DNA of 64,000 bases from Sporosarcina koreensis (GTDB lineage Bacteria; Bacillota; Bacilli; Bacillales_A; Planococcaceae), in NCBI RefSeq assembly GCF_000826145.2, contig NZ_LN651337.1, forward strand, positions 1,601,713 through 1,665,712, given 5' to 3'. Below, piece by piece: positions 28,598 through 38,384 of the stretch; position 1 is the stretch's first letter; every line of letters begins with the position of its first letter. The notes beneath the pieces were generated by a model. That model ran no database searches. It saw only the letters and a program-made list of their open reading frames with translations, and was not told the origin of the DNA. The position numbers and the translations under genes were made by a program.

Positions 28598-28710
28598 TAT
28601 CGGACAAATCGTGCGTGGTATCGGACGTTTGGGCGGCATTATCGGACACTTGGCGCGATGTATCGGACATTTGAGCCGGGGTATCGGACACTTCGCGGAA
28701 TTCATCGGCA
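28598..28710 (+). repeat. Array C: six TATCGGAC cores at exactly 21 bp
   Basis: TATCGGAC starts at 28598, 28619, 28640, 28661 and 28682, with a degenerate CATCGGCA at 28703; all steps are 21 bp. The bases between cores are variable. The array fills the gap between the upp start and the glyA terminator. Confidence 0.85.
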
Positions 28711-28743
28711 TCCGGGCACAACTCCACACGTCCCGGAACGCAC

Positions 28744-28776
28744 AAAACCCGCCATCCGGATCGGATGGCGGGTTTT
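28744..28776 (-). terminator. Intrinsic terminator of glyA
   Basis: AAAACCCGCCATCCG (28744-28758) and CGGATGGCGGGTTTT (28762-28776) pair over 15 bp around a 3-nt loop, giving a T-run on both strands. Confidence 0.9.
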
Positions 28777-28785
28777 GCCGATCGA

Positions 28786-30039
28786 TCACGCGTAGAGTGC
28801 GTGACTGTCGGTGAGTGCTTTGACGCGCTGTTTCGCTTCTTCTTTCACCGTATCGTCCTCGTGGTTCTTGAGGAGTTTCGCGATGATGGCGCCGACTTCT
28901 TTCATGTCGTCTTCCTTGAAGCCGCGGGAGGTGACGGCCGGTGTGCCGATGCGGATGCCGGATGTGACGAACGGGCCTTCCTTATCGAACGGTACGGTAT
29001 TTTTGTTGACCGTGATGCCGCATTCGTCGAGGACGTGCTCGGCGACTTTACCCGTCAGGCCGAGGCTTGTCAGGTTGAGCAGCACTAGGTGGTTGTCCGT
29101 GCCGCCGGAGACGATGTCGATGCCTTCTGCAACGAGCGTTTCGCCGAGTGCAACCGCGTTCTTCTTCACTTGCTGGGCGTACGTCTTGAATTCCGGCTGG
29201 AGCGCCTCTCCGAACGCAACCGCTTTCGCTGCGATGACATGCATGAGCGGACCGCCCTGGATACCCGGGAAGACCGTCTTGTCGATCTTCTTGCCGTATT
29301 CCTCTGCGAATTCCTCGCCGATGAGGATGATGCCGCCGCGCGGGCCGCGCAGTGTCTTGTGCGTTGTCGACGTCACGAAATGCGCGTGAGGCACCGGGCT
29401 CGGATGCTCCCCTGCTGCGACGAGTCCTGCGATATGTGCCATATCGACCATCAGGAAGGCGCCGACTTCATCCGCGATTTCACGGAACTTCGCAAAATCG
29501 ATTTCACGCGGATAGGCACTTGCCCCCGCGACAATCATCTTCGGCTTATTCTCGAGCGCTTTCTGGCGGACGTCTTCGTAATCGATACGCTCGTCCCCTT
29601 CGCTCACGCCGTATTCGACGAAGTTGTACAGTTTCCCGGAAAAGTTCACCGGGCTGCCGTGCGTCAGGTGGCCGCCGTGGGACAGGTTCATGCCGAGGAC
29701 GGTATCGCCGGGTTTCAGGACGGTGAAGTAGACTGCCATGTTGGCCTGTGCGCCGGAGTGTGCCTGGACGTTCGCATAGGCCGCACCGAACAGTTCCTTG
29801 ACCCGGTCGCGTGCGATGTTCTCGACGACATCGACGTGCTCGCAGCCGCCGTAGTAGCGCTTGCCCGGATAGCCTTCTGCGTATTTGTTCGTCAAGTAGG
29901 ACCCTTGTGCTTCCATGACCGCTTCCGAGACGAAGTTTTCAGAAGCAATCAGTTCGATGTTTGCGTTCTGGCGGTTCTTTTCAGCCATGATCGCTTCAAA
30001 TACTGCACTGTCTTCACGTTTCACATTGCTCAAATCCAT
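28786..30039 (-). CDS. glyA: Serine hydroxymethyltransferase
   Basis: This PLP enzyme makes glycine and 5,10-methylene-THF from serine and THF. The start at 30039 lies 8 bp after AAGGGG; a second ATG two codons upstream is too close. The 417-residue protein has the PLP-lysine motif [15 protein letters not shown], the N-terminal LIASENFVS and [10 protein letters not shown]. It lies between ywlG and the upp array. Confidence 0.97.
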   Translation of the reverse strand: MDLSNVKREDSAVFEAIMAEKNRQNANIELIASENFVSEAVMEAQGSYLTNKYAEGYPGKRYYGGCEHVDVVENIARDRVKELFGAAYANVQAHSGAQANMAVYFTVLKPGDTVLGMNLSHGGHLTHGSPVNFSGKLYNFVEYGVSEGDERIDYEDVRQKALENKPKMIVAGASAYPREIDFAKFREIADEVGAFLMVDMAHIAGLVAAGEHPSPVPHAHFVTSTTHKTLRGPRGGIILIGEEFAEEYGKKIDKTVFPGIQGGPLMHVIAAKAVAFGEALQPEFKTYAQQVKKNAVALGETLVAEGIDIVSGGTDNHLVLLNLTSLGLTGKVAEHVLDECGITVNKNTVPFDKEGPFVTSGIRIGTPAVTSRGFKEDDMKEVGAIIAKLLKNHEDDTVKEEAKQRVKALTDSHALYA

Positions 30040-30094
30040 GATCATTTCCCCTTTAGCGTCTTTTTGGCCGTGCAGTCCGGGAACGGGTCCCGGT

Positions 30095-30640
30095 TTATTC
30101 GTACTGCGCGCGGGCGCCGCCGATCAGTTTCGGACGGGTCGTGGCGCAGGTGACGACAGCTTCACCGATCTGTTTGACGGATGTGCGGATCGGCACCGCG
30201 ACAGGCTTCAGCTGCATGCCGATCAGCGTCTGGCCGATGTCGATGCCGGCATGTGCCCGCACCGACTCGACGACGACCGCATCATCCAGGTGTTCATAGG
30301 CATAGGCGGACATCGAGCCGCCTGCGGTCGTGACCGGCACGACGGACACGCGGTCATAGCCGTGCTGTGCCGCAGCCCTGCGCTCGATCGTGACCGCGCG
30401 GTTGATGTGCTCGCAGCCCTGGAAGGCCAGATGCACCTTGTGCGTCTCCGCGAATTGGGCGAGCGGGCCGTACAGCGCTTCCGCCACTTCGAGTGCACCT
30501 GCCGTTCCGATCCGTTTGCCTGCGACTTCCGACGTGGAGCAGCCGATCACGAAGAACGTGCCTGCTTCAGGCGGCGCCTGCTCGGCGAATTCCGTGAGCA
30601 CCTGCTCGATCTGCAGTCTCCATAAAATGCTGGTATCCAT
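30095..30640 (-). CDS. ywlG: UPF0340/DUF436 family protein YwlG
   Basis: Translation from 30640 (after GGGGGAGC) gives 181 residues. The family pattern [28 protein letters not shown] and [10 protein letters not shown] is clear, with conserved Cys residues in GCSTSE and QGCEH. The cellular role is unknown. Its place between rpiB and glyA is conserved in Bacillales. Confidence 0.85.
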   Translation of the reverse strand: MDTSILWRLQIEQVLTEFAEQAPPEAGTFFVIGCSTSEVAGKRIGTAGALEVAEALYGPLAQFAETHKVHLAFQGCEHINRAVTIERRAAAQHGYDRVSVVPVTTAGGSMSAYAYEHLDDAVVVESVRAHAGIDIGQTLIGMQLKPVAVPIRTSVKQIGEAVVTCATTRPKLIGGARAQYE

Positions 30641-30656
30641 GCTGCTCCCCCGCTTC

Positions 30657-31097
30657 CTAGTTGTTTTCGAGTTCCATGAGTTTTTCGATGCGGCGCTCGT
30701 GCCGTCCGCCTTCGAACGGTGTGTCGAGCCATGTCTGGACGATTTCACGGGCCAGTCCAGGGCCGATGACCCGTTCGCCCATTGCGAGTACGTTCGTATC
30801 ATTATGTCCGCGGGTCGCTTTTGCGCTGAAGACATCGTGGCAGAGCGCACAGCGGATCCCGTTCGTCTTATTGGCGGCGATCGACATGCCGATGCCCGTG
30901 CCGCAGATCAGGATGCCGCGGTCGAACTTGCCGGACGCGACGCCTGCCGTCACTTCTTTTGCATAATCAGGATAGTCGACGGAAGCATCGGAGTCAGGTC
31001 CGAAGTCGGTGACGTCGATGTCCAGTTCAGTCAATAGGTTTTTGATTTCGCGGCGAAGGTTATTGCCGCCGTGATCGGATGATATCGCGAGTTTCAC
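30657..31097 (-). CDS. rpiB: Ribose-5-phosphate isomerase B
   Basis: RpiB interconverts ribose 5-phosphate and ribulose 5-phosphate. The 146-residue protein starts with GTG after GAGGGACGCAC. It has SSDHGGNNLRREI, the active-site Cys in ILICGTGIGMSIAANK and GHNDTNVLAMGERVIG. Fits the family length. Confidence 0.93.
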   Translation of the reverse strand: MKLAISSDHGGNNLRREIKNLLTELDIDVTDFGPDSDASVDYPDYAKEVTAGVASGKFDRGILICGTGIGMSIAANKTNGIRCALCHDVFSAKATRGHNDTNVLAMGERVIGPGLAREIVQTWLDTPFEGGRHERRIEKLMELENN

Positions 31098-31184
31098 GTG
31101 CGTCCCTCTTTTCTTAATATACTTACAATGATTCTATCACTCTTCTGCGTAAAAACACAGTGGGAACTGCGCAGCCGCCCCTAT

Positions 31185-31209
31185 GAAAAAAACCGGCACT
31201 CGGCCGGCT
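31185..31209 (-). terminator. Weak intrinsic terminator of the chemoreceptor gene
   Basis: Minus-strand GCCGG/CCGGC arms of 5-6 bp are followed by TTTTTTT. The stem is short but the T-run is long. Confidence 0.55.
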
Positions 31210-31215
31210 TTCAGG

Positions 31216-32508
31216 TCAGTTGGATGTATCGAATCGGCGGATGACCGCATACAGCGCTTCGGACTGATCTTTCAGATCGCTTGCGAGATTGCTTGTCTGC
31301 TCGATGGAATGCGCCTGCTCCTCGGTCGCCGCCTGGACTTCTTCCGCTCCGGCGGATGTCTCTTCCGCAATCGCTGCGACTTCCTGGGACTGATGCGCTG
31401 TCTTTTCGATCTGTGTCAATTGGTGTTCGACGAGTTCCGTGATGCCTGTGATCGAACCGGCCATCGTATTGATGGTCGATGCCATCACGGTGATACTATT
31501 GTTCGTTTCATCAGCCCGGTCCGCTTCCTGACCGGCTGTTTTCACCTGCATCTCGATCTCCCTGACGACTTTCGTGACATCGGACTGGATCGTGCTGACG
31601 AGGCCGCCGATCATCTGGACCGATTTCGCGCTTTCATCCGCCAGCACGCGCACTTCCTCTGCGACGACAGCGAACCCTTTGCCATGCTCCCCTGCACGGG
31701 CAGCTTCGATCGACGCGTTGAGTGCCAGGAGATTCGTCTGATTAGCGATGCCGCCGACCAGTTCCACGATTTCCCCGATCTTCTGTGCGTTGCGGTCGAG
31801 GTCCCGGATGGTCGAGAGCGAGGCTTCGCTTTGTGTGGACATGTCCCGTATGCCGACGACAAGCGCCCGGTAGGCATCTGTCGTCTTCTTCAATTCGTCC
31901 AGCATCTCCTCCGACTGCCTGGACGATTCCTCCGCACGGCTGCTGACGTCTGCCGCGATCGAGCGGACATCTTCCATCGCCTCCGCAGTCTCCTGGACGG
32001 ACACGGCTGTCGCTTCTGCACCGGAGGAAATCTCCGCGATTGTCGACGCGATGGCATCCGCCTGACTTGCAGCGGACCCTGTTTCGGTATGCAGGACGCC
32101 GACAGAACGTGATGTCCTTTCGAAATTCTCTTCGATCTGCCCGACAATGCCGCGCAGGTTCAGGACGACCTGCTGGAACGCTTCCGCAACAGAGCGGATT
32201 TCATCCGACGAATCCGGCAGTTCGATATCCGTGCCGATTCTGCCGTCCGCCACCCGGATCGCTTCCCGTTCGAGTTTCTGGAGCGGTTTGGTCAGGATGT
32301 TGCTGAACAATGCAGCGAGGATCGCCGACCAGATGATCCCGAGACCGTATGTCATGATACCGAACCAGAGCGGGTTGAAGCCCGGAAAGAAGCGCGGCTG
32401 CAGGAAATTGATGAACAGCGCGCTGAACGAATACGTGACGACCGCCAATATTGTTACGAACACAACCAGTTTCCATTTCAACCCGAATTTCCTCTTTGTC
32501 TCTGCCAT
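31216..32508 (-). CDS. Methyl-accepting chemotaxis protein lacking a periplasmic sensor domain
   Basis: The 430-residue protein begins [13 protein letters not shown]. It has two close membrane helices (about 13-36 and 46-70) with only about ten residues between, then a HAMP region and a full MCP signalling domain with the hairpin tip [20 protein letters not shown] and [19 protein letters not shown]. The ATG overlaps the ywlE stop (TAATG), so it is translationally coupled. Without an outer sensor it may sense through HAMP, membrane state or partner proteins. Confidence 0.9.
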   Translation of the reverse strand: MAETKRKFGLKWKLVVFVTILAVVTYSFSALFINFLQPRFFPGFNPLWFGIMTYGLGIIWSAILAALFSNILTKPLQKLEREAIRVADGRIGTDIELPDSSDEIRSVAEAFQQVVLNLRGIVGQIEENFERTSRSVGVLHTETGSAASQADAIASTIAEISSGAEATAVSVQETAEAMEDVRSIAADVSSRAEESSRQSEEMLDELKKTTDAYRALVVGIRDMSTQSEASLSTIRDLDRNAQKIGEIVELVGGIANQTNLLALNASIEAARAGEHGKGFAVVAEEVRVLADESAKSVQMIGGLVSTIQSDVTKVVREIEMQVKTAGQEADRADETNNSITVMASTINTMAGSITGITELVEHQLTQIEKTAHQSQEVAAIAEETSAGAEEVQAATEEQAHSIEQTSNLASDLKDQSEALYAVIRRFDTSN

Positions 32509-32948
32509 TATTGTTCCCCCAGTAGTCTGCTTGCGAGCAGATCGATCTGTTCCGCCAATTCGCCGAATGTTGATTCGTACAAAGAGAAGCTGCCGCCGAA
32601 CGGGTCCTGGACATCGTGGTCCGCCTGCCCCGTATACTCCTTCAGCGTGAATACCTTGGCCGCATGGTCTGCATATGACCGGCGCAGCGTCTCCCGATGA
32701 CCCGCTGTCATCGTCAGTATCAGATCCGCCCATTCGGCATCCGCCCTGGAGAACTGCCTGGATACGGGCGTGTACGGAAACCCATTATTTTCCATTATAT
32801 CCTTCGAATGATCGGAAATAGGCATTCCGTCTGCTGCATAGATGCCTGCGGACCGGACTGCGACACCCGGCAGTTCCTTCGATCTCAGAAGCCCTTCGGC
32901 AAGCGGACTTCTGCATGTATTTCCTGTGCAGATAAAACAAATATTCAT
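32508..32948 (-). CDS. ywlE: Low-molecular-weight phosphatase, probable protein-arginine phosphatase YwlE
   Basis: The 146-residue protein has the P-loop [13 protein letters not shown] at the N-terminus and the DPFGG acid motif near the C-terminus. Thr in CTGNTCRS is the residue that gives B. subtilis YwlE its preference for phosphoarginine made by McsB (established for that enzyme). The start at 32948 follows AGGTGAT. It overlaps the chemoreceptor gene by one base. Confidence 0.88.
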   Translation of the reverse strand: MNICFICTGNTCRSPLAEGLLRSKELPGVAVRSAGIYAADGMPISDHSKDIMENNGFPYTPVSRQFSRADAEWADLILTMTAGHRETLRRSYADHAAKVFTLKEYTGQADHDVQDPFGGSFSLYESTFGELAEQIDLLASRLLGEQ

Positions 32949-33003
32949 TATTATCACCTAACAACCATCATACCTGATTCTCCAAGATACGGAAACTGTT
33001 TTA

Positions 33004-33504
33004 TTATGAAATCCAAGCCAATATTCCCATCACGATCAGGATCACCCCTGCTAAACGTCTCAGAAACGCACGCATGCCCAGTGTCATTGCCATATTCGTC
33101 CGCAAGGCGAACCAGGAGAGCACCAATGAAAAGAATCCGGTCGCGCTCACGAACAGCGTTTTGTTCAGCTGCTGCAATCCGAATGACATGCTGATCGACA
33201 GGCCATCCAGGCTGACCGCGACAGCCAGCAGCAGCGGACCCGCAAGTTTCTGCGATGCCGTGTCCTCCTCCTGCAGAAGCATATGTACACCGATCAATAC
33301 GAGCAGCACGCTTGAAAGGATACCGCTCCAATCCGAGAGCAGATGCGCCGACCACTCGCCCATCAGAAATCCCGCAAGCGGGAACAGGACATTCAGCAGG
33401 CCGGTCCATAAGGCGATGAGCCACTTGCGTCTCCGTACATGCAGCAGTGTGTAGATGACGAGGATGTCGATCGTGGTCACCGCTGCCGCAATGAGTTCAA
33501 CCAA
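33004..33504 (-). CDS. mntP: MntP/YtaF-family manganese efflux membrane protein
   Basis: I take the TTG at 33504 as start because GGGGAGG lies 8 bp upstream. The 166-residue product has six membrane helices in two related halves, with the conserved Asp residues in ITTIDILVIY-like and AVSLDGLSISMSFG contexts that mark MntP manganese exporters. The ribosome binding site lies inside a hairpin (33513-33559). Position upstream of ywlE matches ywlD of B. subtilis. Confidence 0.8.
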   Translation of the reverse strand: MVELIAAAVTTIDILVIYTLLHVRRRKWLIALWTGLLNVLFPLAGFLMGEWSAHLLSDWSGILSSVLLVLIGVHMLLQEEDTASQKLAGPLLLAVAVSLDGLSISMSFGLQQLNKTLFVSATGFFSLVLSWFALRTNMAMTLGMRAFLRRLAGVILIVMGILAWIS

Positions 33505-33512
33505 TATAAGAA

Positions 33513-33559
33513 CCTCCCCGCATGTTGCGCCAGTAAATCGTATGCGGCGCGCGGGGAGG
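33513..33559 (-). promoter_or_regulatory. Hairpin that would sequester the mntP ribosome binding site
   Basis: In the mRNA CCTCCCCGC (33559-33551) pairs with GCGGGGAGG (33521-33513), and an inner GCGCC/GGCGC pair extends it. The second arm contains the GGGGAGG of mntP. It does not match the yybP-ykoY manganese riboswitch pattern. Confidence 0.6.
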
Positions 33560-33596
33560 CCATTCATGAATACTATCCAATTGCCGCTGAAACAGA

Positions 33597-34628
33597 TTAC
33601 GGATCGAGCCGTTTGCCGTCCGCCGCTTTCCTGAGCCGGTTCATGACGGCGAGGCCCATCCCTTCGGCCGGTGTCTCGACGGCGAGGATGACGGATGCAT
33701 CCGTGTCATCGCAAGTCCGCAGCGCATCGTAGAGACGGGCTGCGAGTTCGCGCGGATCGCCGTACGGTCCGGTTGCAAAATACCAGTCCGCTGTATCCGT
33801 CCTGAGCTCGTCCGGTCCGATGACGGCGACTTTTCCGCCTTCCGATCGGAATGAACCGATGGCTGCTTCGATTTTGCCGGAATCAGGTTTGATAAGCCAG
33901 ACCGGTGCGTCAGGTGAGTAATGCAAATACTTCATGCCCGGCGCGCGCGGCGCTTCCGCTTCGGCTGCTGACGTTTCGGAACGGACGGGACCGATGACCG
34001 ATTCGATCATTTCAGCTGTCACACCGCCCGGACGCAGGATTGCTGGCGGCACCGATGTCATGTCGATGACGGTCGATTCGACACCGACGCCTGTCGCCCC
34101 GCCATCCAGGATGAACGGGATCTTTCCGTGCATATCCCGAAGGACGTGCTCCGCTTTCGTCGGGCTCGGCTTGCCGCTCCGGTTTGCACTCGGTGCGGCG
34201 AGCGGCCCCCCGAGCAGCCGGAGCAGTTTCAGCGCGACAGGATGATCGGGCATGCGAAGGCCGACCGTGCCGATGCCTGCTGTTACGCTTTTTGCGATGA
34301 CCCCCGGCTTTTCCCGGAAGATCAGCGTCAGCGGACCCGGCCAGAATGCATCCATGAGCCGGACTGCCGCTTCCGGGATTTCGTCGGCATAGTGCCCGGC
34401 TTCTTCTTTGGTTCCGATATGCACGATCAGTGGATTGTCGGAGGGGCGGCCTTTCGCTTCAAAGATCTTCTGCGCCGCTTCCGGATCTGTCGCAAGCGCC
34501 CCAAGTCCGTACACCGTTTCGGTCGGAAAGGCAGCGAGCTCCCCTTTTTTCAAACAATCCACAACTTGTTGATATCTTTCATCGTTATCCACAGTGTTAT
34601 CCACTTTCACAAGTCGAGTGTGCATCAT
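33597..34628 (-). CDS. ywlC: L-threonylcarbamoyladenylate synthase (Sua5/YwlC)
   Basis: The enzyme makes threonylcarbamoyl-AMP from threonine, bicarbonate and ATP for the t6A37 modification of tRNA. The 343-residue protein has the YrdC domain (KKGELAAFPTETVYGLGALA, KGRPSDNPLIVHI, SANRSGKPSPT) in residues 20-210 and the C-terminal Sua5 domain after an Ala/Glu-rich linker. GAAGGAGATGAA precedes two adjacent ATG codons. Confidence 0.94.
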   Translation of the reverse strand: MMHTRLVKVDNTVDNDERYQQVVDCLKKGELAAFPTETVYGLGALATDPEAAQKIFEAKGRPSDNPLIVHIGTKEEAGHYADEIPEAAVRLMDAFWPGPLTLIFREKPGVIAKSVTAGIGTVGLRMPDHPVALKLLRLLGGPLAAPSANRSGKPSPTKAEHVLRDMHGKIPFILDGGATGVGVESTVIDMTSVPPAILRPGGVTAEMIESVIGPVRSETSAAEAEAPRAPGMKYLHYSPDAPVWLIKPDSGKIEAAIGSFRSEGGKVAVIGPDELRTDTADWYFATGPYGDPRELAARLYDALRTCDDTDASVILAVETPAEGMGLAVMNRLRKAADGKRLDP

Positions 34629-34681
34629 TTCATCTCCTTCATACCGCTTTCCACTAAGTTATCCGCAACAAAAAGTGGATA

Positions 34682-35257
34682 TTACGCTTTGAACAAGGAA
34701 GTTATCCACTCCCAGACAAAGAATTTTACAGGTTCCTCATCTTCTTCTTCATAGCACACTTTCGGAAAAATTGAACACCACCAGTTTGATCCGCGGCCGC
34801 TTCCGATCGTCAGGATATACGCATCATACGTATCCTGCGGCGTAATCCAGAGGCCGGCCCGTTTCGCCGGAAACAGCGCCTGGCTGCGTTCCAGCGCAAC
34901 GGGCATGTCCGGGGCAATCGTTTCTGCAGCTGCGAGCATGTCCGCTTCGATCCCTTTCAGGGCCGCATCGATTTCAGGCTGTGTCGATGTATTCGCGAGC
35001 ACAGCTGTGATCATCGGCTCGATCTCCTGCTGAATACGGACTTTCACCGCCTGGTCGGATGCCGAATCGGAGTGTGCGAGAATGCGGTAGCGGACCGGTT
35101 CTTCGTTTTCGTGTGTCTGGAAGAGTGAGAGAACCGCCTGCAGCATCACCATGATGAGCAGGAATTCGGCGAATACTATCAGTTTTCTCTTCCATGTATG
35201 TCTTGTATCATTGCCAATCGTCTCTGTTTGTGTGAACTGTGGATAATCTTGCAGCAT
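34682..35257 (-). CDS. spoIIR: Stage II sporulation protein R
   Basis: SpoIIR is made in the forespore and signals SpoIIGA in the septum to process pro-sigma-E. The 191-residue product starts at 35257 after GAGGAGGGG, has one N-terminal membrane helix (about 25-43) and the family motifs RYRILAHSDSASDQAVKVRI and WWCSIFPKVCYE. A candidate sigma-F promoter overlaps the end of prmC. Confidence 0.93.
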   Translation of the reverse strand: MLQDYPQFTQTETIGNDTRHTWKRKLIVFAEFLLIMVMLQAVLSLFQTHENEEPVRYRILAHSDSASDQAVKVRIQQEIEPMITAVLANTSTQPEIDAALKGIEADMLAAAETIAPDMPVALERSQALFPAKRAGLWITPQDTYDAYILTIGSGRGSNWWCSIFPKVCYEEEDEEPVKFFVWEWITSLFKA

Positions 35258-35276
35258 GTCATCCCCTCCTGACCTC

Positions 35277-35305
35277 ATTGTGCACAGGATATCCGGGGAT
35301 TATTC
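35277..35305 (-). promoter_or_regulatory. Candidate sigma-F promoter of spoIIR
   Basis: Minus-strand GAATA (35305-35301) and GTGCACAAT (35285-35277) are 15 bp apart. The -10 matches GGNNANANT except at the second base, the same deviation seen at spoIIQ (GC instead of GG). Confidence 0.45.
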
Positions 35306-36155
35306 ACACTATCTCACAAAATATCATTCTGTCTTTCCCGTTGATGTCTTTTACGATGTCGACCTGTGCAGCCGGGAAGGCTTCCTGGAACAGATCCCGC
35401 ACGGCTGTCCCCTGCAGGTGACCGATCTCGAGACCGATCAATGCTTTTGAACCGAGAACGGCCGGCAGTGTACGGGCGAGCTCCCTGTAGAGTGCAAGTC
35501 CGCCCTCTTCGGCGAACAGGGCGCTGTGCGGTTCGAAACCGGTGACGGTCCGCGACATGACGGCGGCATCCGTTTCGCTGATATACGGCGGGTTGGACAA
35601 AATGACGTCCCATGTCTCACCCGCGAGTGGTTCGGCGAGGTTTCCGAGCCGAACATCGATGGAGGCCCCATTCTTTTCCGCATTCTGCATGGCGATCCGC
35701 AGAGCAGGACTGCTGATATCGGTCGCCGTGACGGCTGCCTGCGGATGCTCGAGCTTGAATGTGACGGCGATCGCGCCGCTGCCCGTCCCGATATCCGCGG
35801 CTTTGACTGGCACATCGCCGAACAGTTTCGTTGTGCGCTGCAGGGCGTTCAGGACGAGTTCCTCCGTTTCCGGACGCGGAATCAGTACATCTTCCGAGAC
35901 GATGAACGGCCGTCCGTAGAACCATTCTTCGCCGATGATATGCTGGATCGGCCTGCCTGTCAGCAGGTCGGCGCTTGCGTTCCGGAACTGCTGCGCCTGC
36001 GGTTCGGTCAGCGGTTCACGCAGGTCGGCGAGCAGGGATGCACGGGATTTCTGTGTAATGTGCTCAAGCAGGAGATACGCCGCATTCGTATCCAGCTGCT
36101 GCCTGTCGAGATCTTCCTGCAGCCCGCGGAGCGCCTGCTGGATCGTCTCAGTCAT
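35304..36155 (-). CDS. prmC: Release factor glutamine methyltransferase
   Basis: PrmC methylates the Gln of the GGQ motif in release factors. The 283-residue protein has an N-terminal helical domain and a Rossmann-type SAM domain with [15 protein letters not shown] (about 119-133) and the catalytic NPPYI motif. It overlaps prfA by 8 bp, so the enzyme and its substrate are translationally coupled. Confidence 0.96.
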   Translation of the reverse strand: MTETIQQALRGLQEDLDRQQLDTNAAYLLLEHITQKSRASLLADLREPLTEPQAQQFRNASADLLTGRPIQHIIGEEWFYGRPFIVSEDVLIPRPETEELVLNALQRTTKLFGDVPVKAADIGTGSGAIAVTFKLEHPQAAVTATDISSPALRIAMQNAEKNGASIDVRLGNLAEPLAGETWDVILSNPPYISETDAAVMSRTVTGFEPHSALFAEEGGLALYRELARTLPAVLGSKALIGLEIGHLQGTAVRDLFQEAFPAAQVDIVKDINGKDRMIFCEIV

Positions 36156-37224
36156 TGGATTCCAGATGTTCGAGGCGCCGCGCCTGATCTTCGAGTGTCA
36201 GCGCTTCAATCACTTCGTCCATCTTACCTTCGATCACCTGGTCGAGTTTCTGGATCGTCAGCCCGATGCGGTGATCAGTCACCCGGTTCTGCGGGAAGTT
36301 GTACGTGCGGATCCGTTCCGAGCGGTCACCGGTGCCGACAGCGGATTTCCGTTTTTCATCGTATTCGGCCTGCGCTTCCGATTGGAATTTGTCATAGACG
36401 CGGGCACGCAGTACTTTCATTGCCTTCTCCTTGTTCTTGATCTGCGATTTTTCGTCCTGGCAGGAGACCGTGATGCCGGTCGGCAGGTGTGTCAGCCGGA
36501 CGGCGGACATCGTCGTGTTGACGGACTGGCCGCCGGGACCGGATGAGGCGAATGTGTCAGTCCGGATGTCTTTGTCATGCAGGTCGATTTCGACTTCTTC
36601 CGCTTCCGGCAGCACAGCGACGGTTGCAGTGGATGTGTGGATGCGGCCCCCCGATTCCGTCTCCGGCACCCGCTGTACACGGTGTGCGCCGTTTTCGAAT
36701 TTCAGCTTGGAGTAGGCGCCGTTTCCGCTGACCATGAAGATGATCTCCTTGAAGCCGCCGAGCTCGGTCGGCGCGGCCTCCATGACATCGATCTTCCAAT
36801 GGTTGAGTTCGGCGTACCGGCTGTACATGCGGTACAGCTTCGCCGCGAACAAGGCCGCTTCGTCGCCGCCAGCAGCGCCGCGGATTTCCATGATGACGTT
36901 CTTGCTGTCATTCGGGTCTTTCGGCACGAGCAACAATTTCATGCGGGCTTCGAGTGAATCGATTGTTTCGGAAAGCTCGCCGAGTTCCGCTTTGATGAGG
37001 TCTTCCATCTCTTCATCATCCGCGTCCTCGAGCATCTCTTTCGCGTCCGCCGCCGCCGCTATCGCTTTTTTGTAGGCGCGGTATGCTTCGACGGTTTCCT
37101 GGATGTCGGACTGCTCTTTCGAATAGGTGCGCAGTTTGTCCAGATCGCTGACGACGTCGGGGTCGCTCAGCAGTTCGTTCAGTTTTTCATAACGGTCTTC
37201 GACAGCTTGCAGCCGGTCATACAT
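36148..37224 (-). CDS. prfA: Peptide chain release factor 1
   Basis: RF1 reads UAA and UAG. The 358-residue protein starts [19 protein letters not shown] at 37224. The peptidyl-tRNA hydrolysis motif GGQSVN lies in [19 protein letters not shown] near residue 235 and the codon-recognition region around residues 180-190 is present. It sits between tdk and prmC. Confidence 0.97.
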   Translation of the reverse strand: MYDRLQAVEDRYEKLNELLSDPDVVSDLDKLRTYSKEQSDIQETVEAYRAYKKAIAAAADAKEMLEDADDEEMEDLIKAELGELSETIDSLEARMKLLLVPKDPNDSKNVIMEIRGAAGGDEAALFAAKLYRMYSRYAELNHWKIDVMEAAPTELGGFKEIIFMVSGNGAYSKLKFENGAHRVQRVPETESGGRIHTSTATVAVLPEAEEVEIDLHDKDIRTDTFASSGPGGQSVNTTMSAVRLTHLPTGITVSCQDEKSQIKNKEKAMKVLRARVYDKFQSEAQAEYDEKRKSAVGTGDRSERIRTYNFPQNRVTDHRIGLTIQKLDQVIEGKMDEVIEALTLEDQARRLEHLESND

Positions 37225-37291
37225 GGCAGTCACCTCGGATTTGTTTTGGTTGATTTGATAGGGGTACGGGAGTCCGCGTTCTTGTATGTGA

Positions 37292-37324
37292 ACAAAGAGA
37301 CAGGCTGCCGGGCAGTCTGTCTCT
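37292..37324 (-). terminator. Intrinsic terminator of tdk
   Basis: AGAGACAG (37296-37303) pairs with CTGTCTCT (37317-37324) and the inner CTGCC/GGCAG continues the stem, followed on the minus strand by TTTGTT. Confidence 0.75.
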
Positions 37325-37333
37325 GGCGGTTCG

Positions 37334-37936
37334 TTATTCTGCATGGGTGCGGATGGAGATGCCTTTCGGTACGTCATGATGCATGCGGCACCGCGGTTCA
37401 TATGCTTCGGATGCCCCGACGAGGATGATCGGATCATCGTAGCCCGCGGGCTTTCCGTTGATGAGCCGCTGGGTGCGGCTGGACGGTGACCCGCAGACAG
37501 TGCAGACCGCCTGGAGCTTGGTCACCATTTCCGCGACCGCCATGATGCGCGGCATCGGCCCGAACGGTTCTCCGCGGAAATCCTGATCGAGACCCGCGAC
37601 GATGACCCGGAAGCCGCGGTCGGCGAGTTCCATGACGATATCGGTGAGACCGTCATCGAAAAACTGGGCTTCATCGATGGCGACGACGTCGAAGTCGTCT
37701 GTCACTTCCGCCGGAATGTCAGAAGCGCACGAGACGGGCACGGCAAGGACGGTAGTGCCGTTATGGCTGACGACCGCTTCGTCACTGTAGCGGTTATCGA
37801 GGGCCGGCTTGAAGACGGCGATTTTCTGTTTAGCAAACTGGGCGCGGCGGATCCGGCGGATGAGTTCTTCGGATTTCCCGGAGAACATACTGCCGCAGAT
37901 GACTTCGACCCAGCCCCCTTGCATGGTAACGTACAT
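37334..37936 (-). CDS. tdk: Thymidine kinase (type II)
   Basis: The 200-residue enzyme phosphorylates thymidine for salvage. It has the P-loop [15 protein letters not shown], the DEAQFF box, the lasso region and zinc-type cysteines in CTVCG and CRMHH. The start at 37936 follows AAAGGGGA. Terminators flank it on both sides, so it may be transcribed alone. Confidence 0.95.
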   Translation of the reverse strand: MYVTMQGGWVEVICGSMFSGKSEELIRRIRRAQFAKQKIAVFKPALDNRYSDEAVVSHNGTTVLAVPVSCASDIPAEVTDDFDVVAIDEAQFFDDGLTDIVMELADRGFRVIVAGLDQDFRGEPFGPMPRIMAVAEMVTKLQAVCTVCGSPSSRTQRLINGKPAGYDDPIILVGASEAYEPRCRMHHDVPKGISIRTHAE

Positions 37937-37984
37937 GAGGAATCCCCTTTCGTGAGCGGAACAGATGGCAGGTGAAATGCTGCG

Positions 37985-38024
37985 GAAAATAAAAGTCCCG
38001 CCCGGCGTCTTGCACCGGACGGGA
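37985..38024 (-). terminator. Intrinsic terminator of rpmE
   Basis: TCCCGCCCGG (37996-38005) pairs with CCGGACGGGA (38015-38024, one mismatch), followed on the minus strand by CTTTTATTTT. Confidence 0.82.
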
Positions 38025-38040
38025 ACTGCAGAAGCCGTTC

Positions 38041-38265
38041 TTACTTGTCTTCTTCGCGGTTTTCTTCTTTGAGGCCATACTTTTTGTTGAAGCGGTCGAC
38101 ACGGCCGTCCGCTGCAGCAAATTTCTGACGTCCAGTGTAGAATGGGTGACATTCAGAACAAACTTCCACTTTAATGTCTTCTTTGACAGAACCTGTTTCG
38201 AATGTGTTGCCACATGAACAAGTAACAGTTGCTAGTTTGTAATTCGGGTGAATTCCTGCTTTCAT
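38041..38265 (-). CDS. rpmE: Ribosomal protein bL31 (zinc-binding type)
   Basis: The 74-residue protein has the four zinc-ligand positions CSC (Cys16, Cys18) and CSEC (Cys36, Cys39), followed by [20 protein letters not shown]. It is therefore the zinc-containing form and not the zinc-starvation paralogue. Promoter, 140 nt leader and terminator are all visible, so it is a single-gene unit. Confidence 0.97.
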   Translation of the reverse strand: MKAGIHPNYKLATVTCSCGNTFETGSVKEDIKVEVCSECHPFYTGRQKFAAADGRVDRFNKKYGLKEENREEDK

Positions 38266-38384
38266 CGGTCTCTCTCCTTTCGCCCTGGACCATCTGGAAC
38301 AGAGTTGTATTTCTGGTCGGCCTGCGCCTTCCCAGTAAAAGACTGATGCCTTACACGGCCCGTATATGTCAGCCGTATATGCAG

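Noticed and set aside
33505..33596. yybP-ykoY manganese riboswitch upstream of mntP
   Set aside because: The interval is too short and lacks the conserved loop sequences; only a simple ribosome binding site hairpin is seen.
37225..37437. N-terminal extension of prfA
   Set aside because: RF1 begins at MYDRLQ; the extension covers tdk and its terminator.
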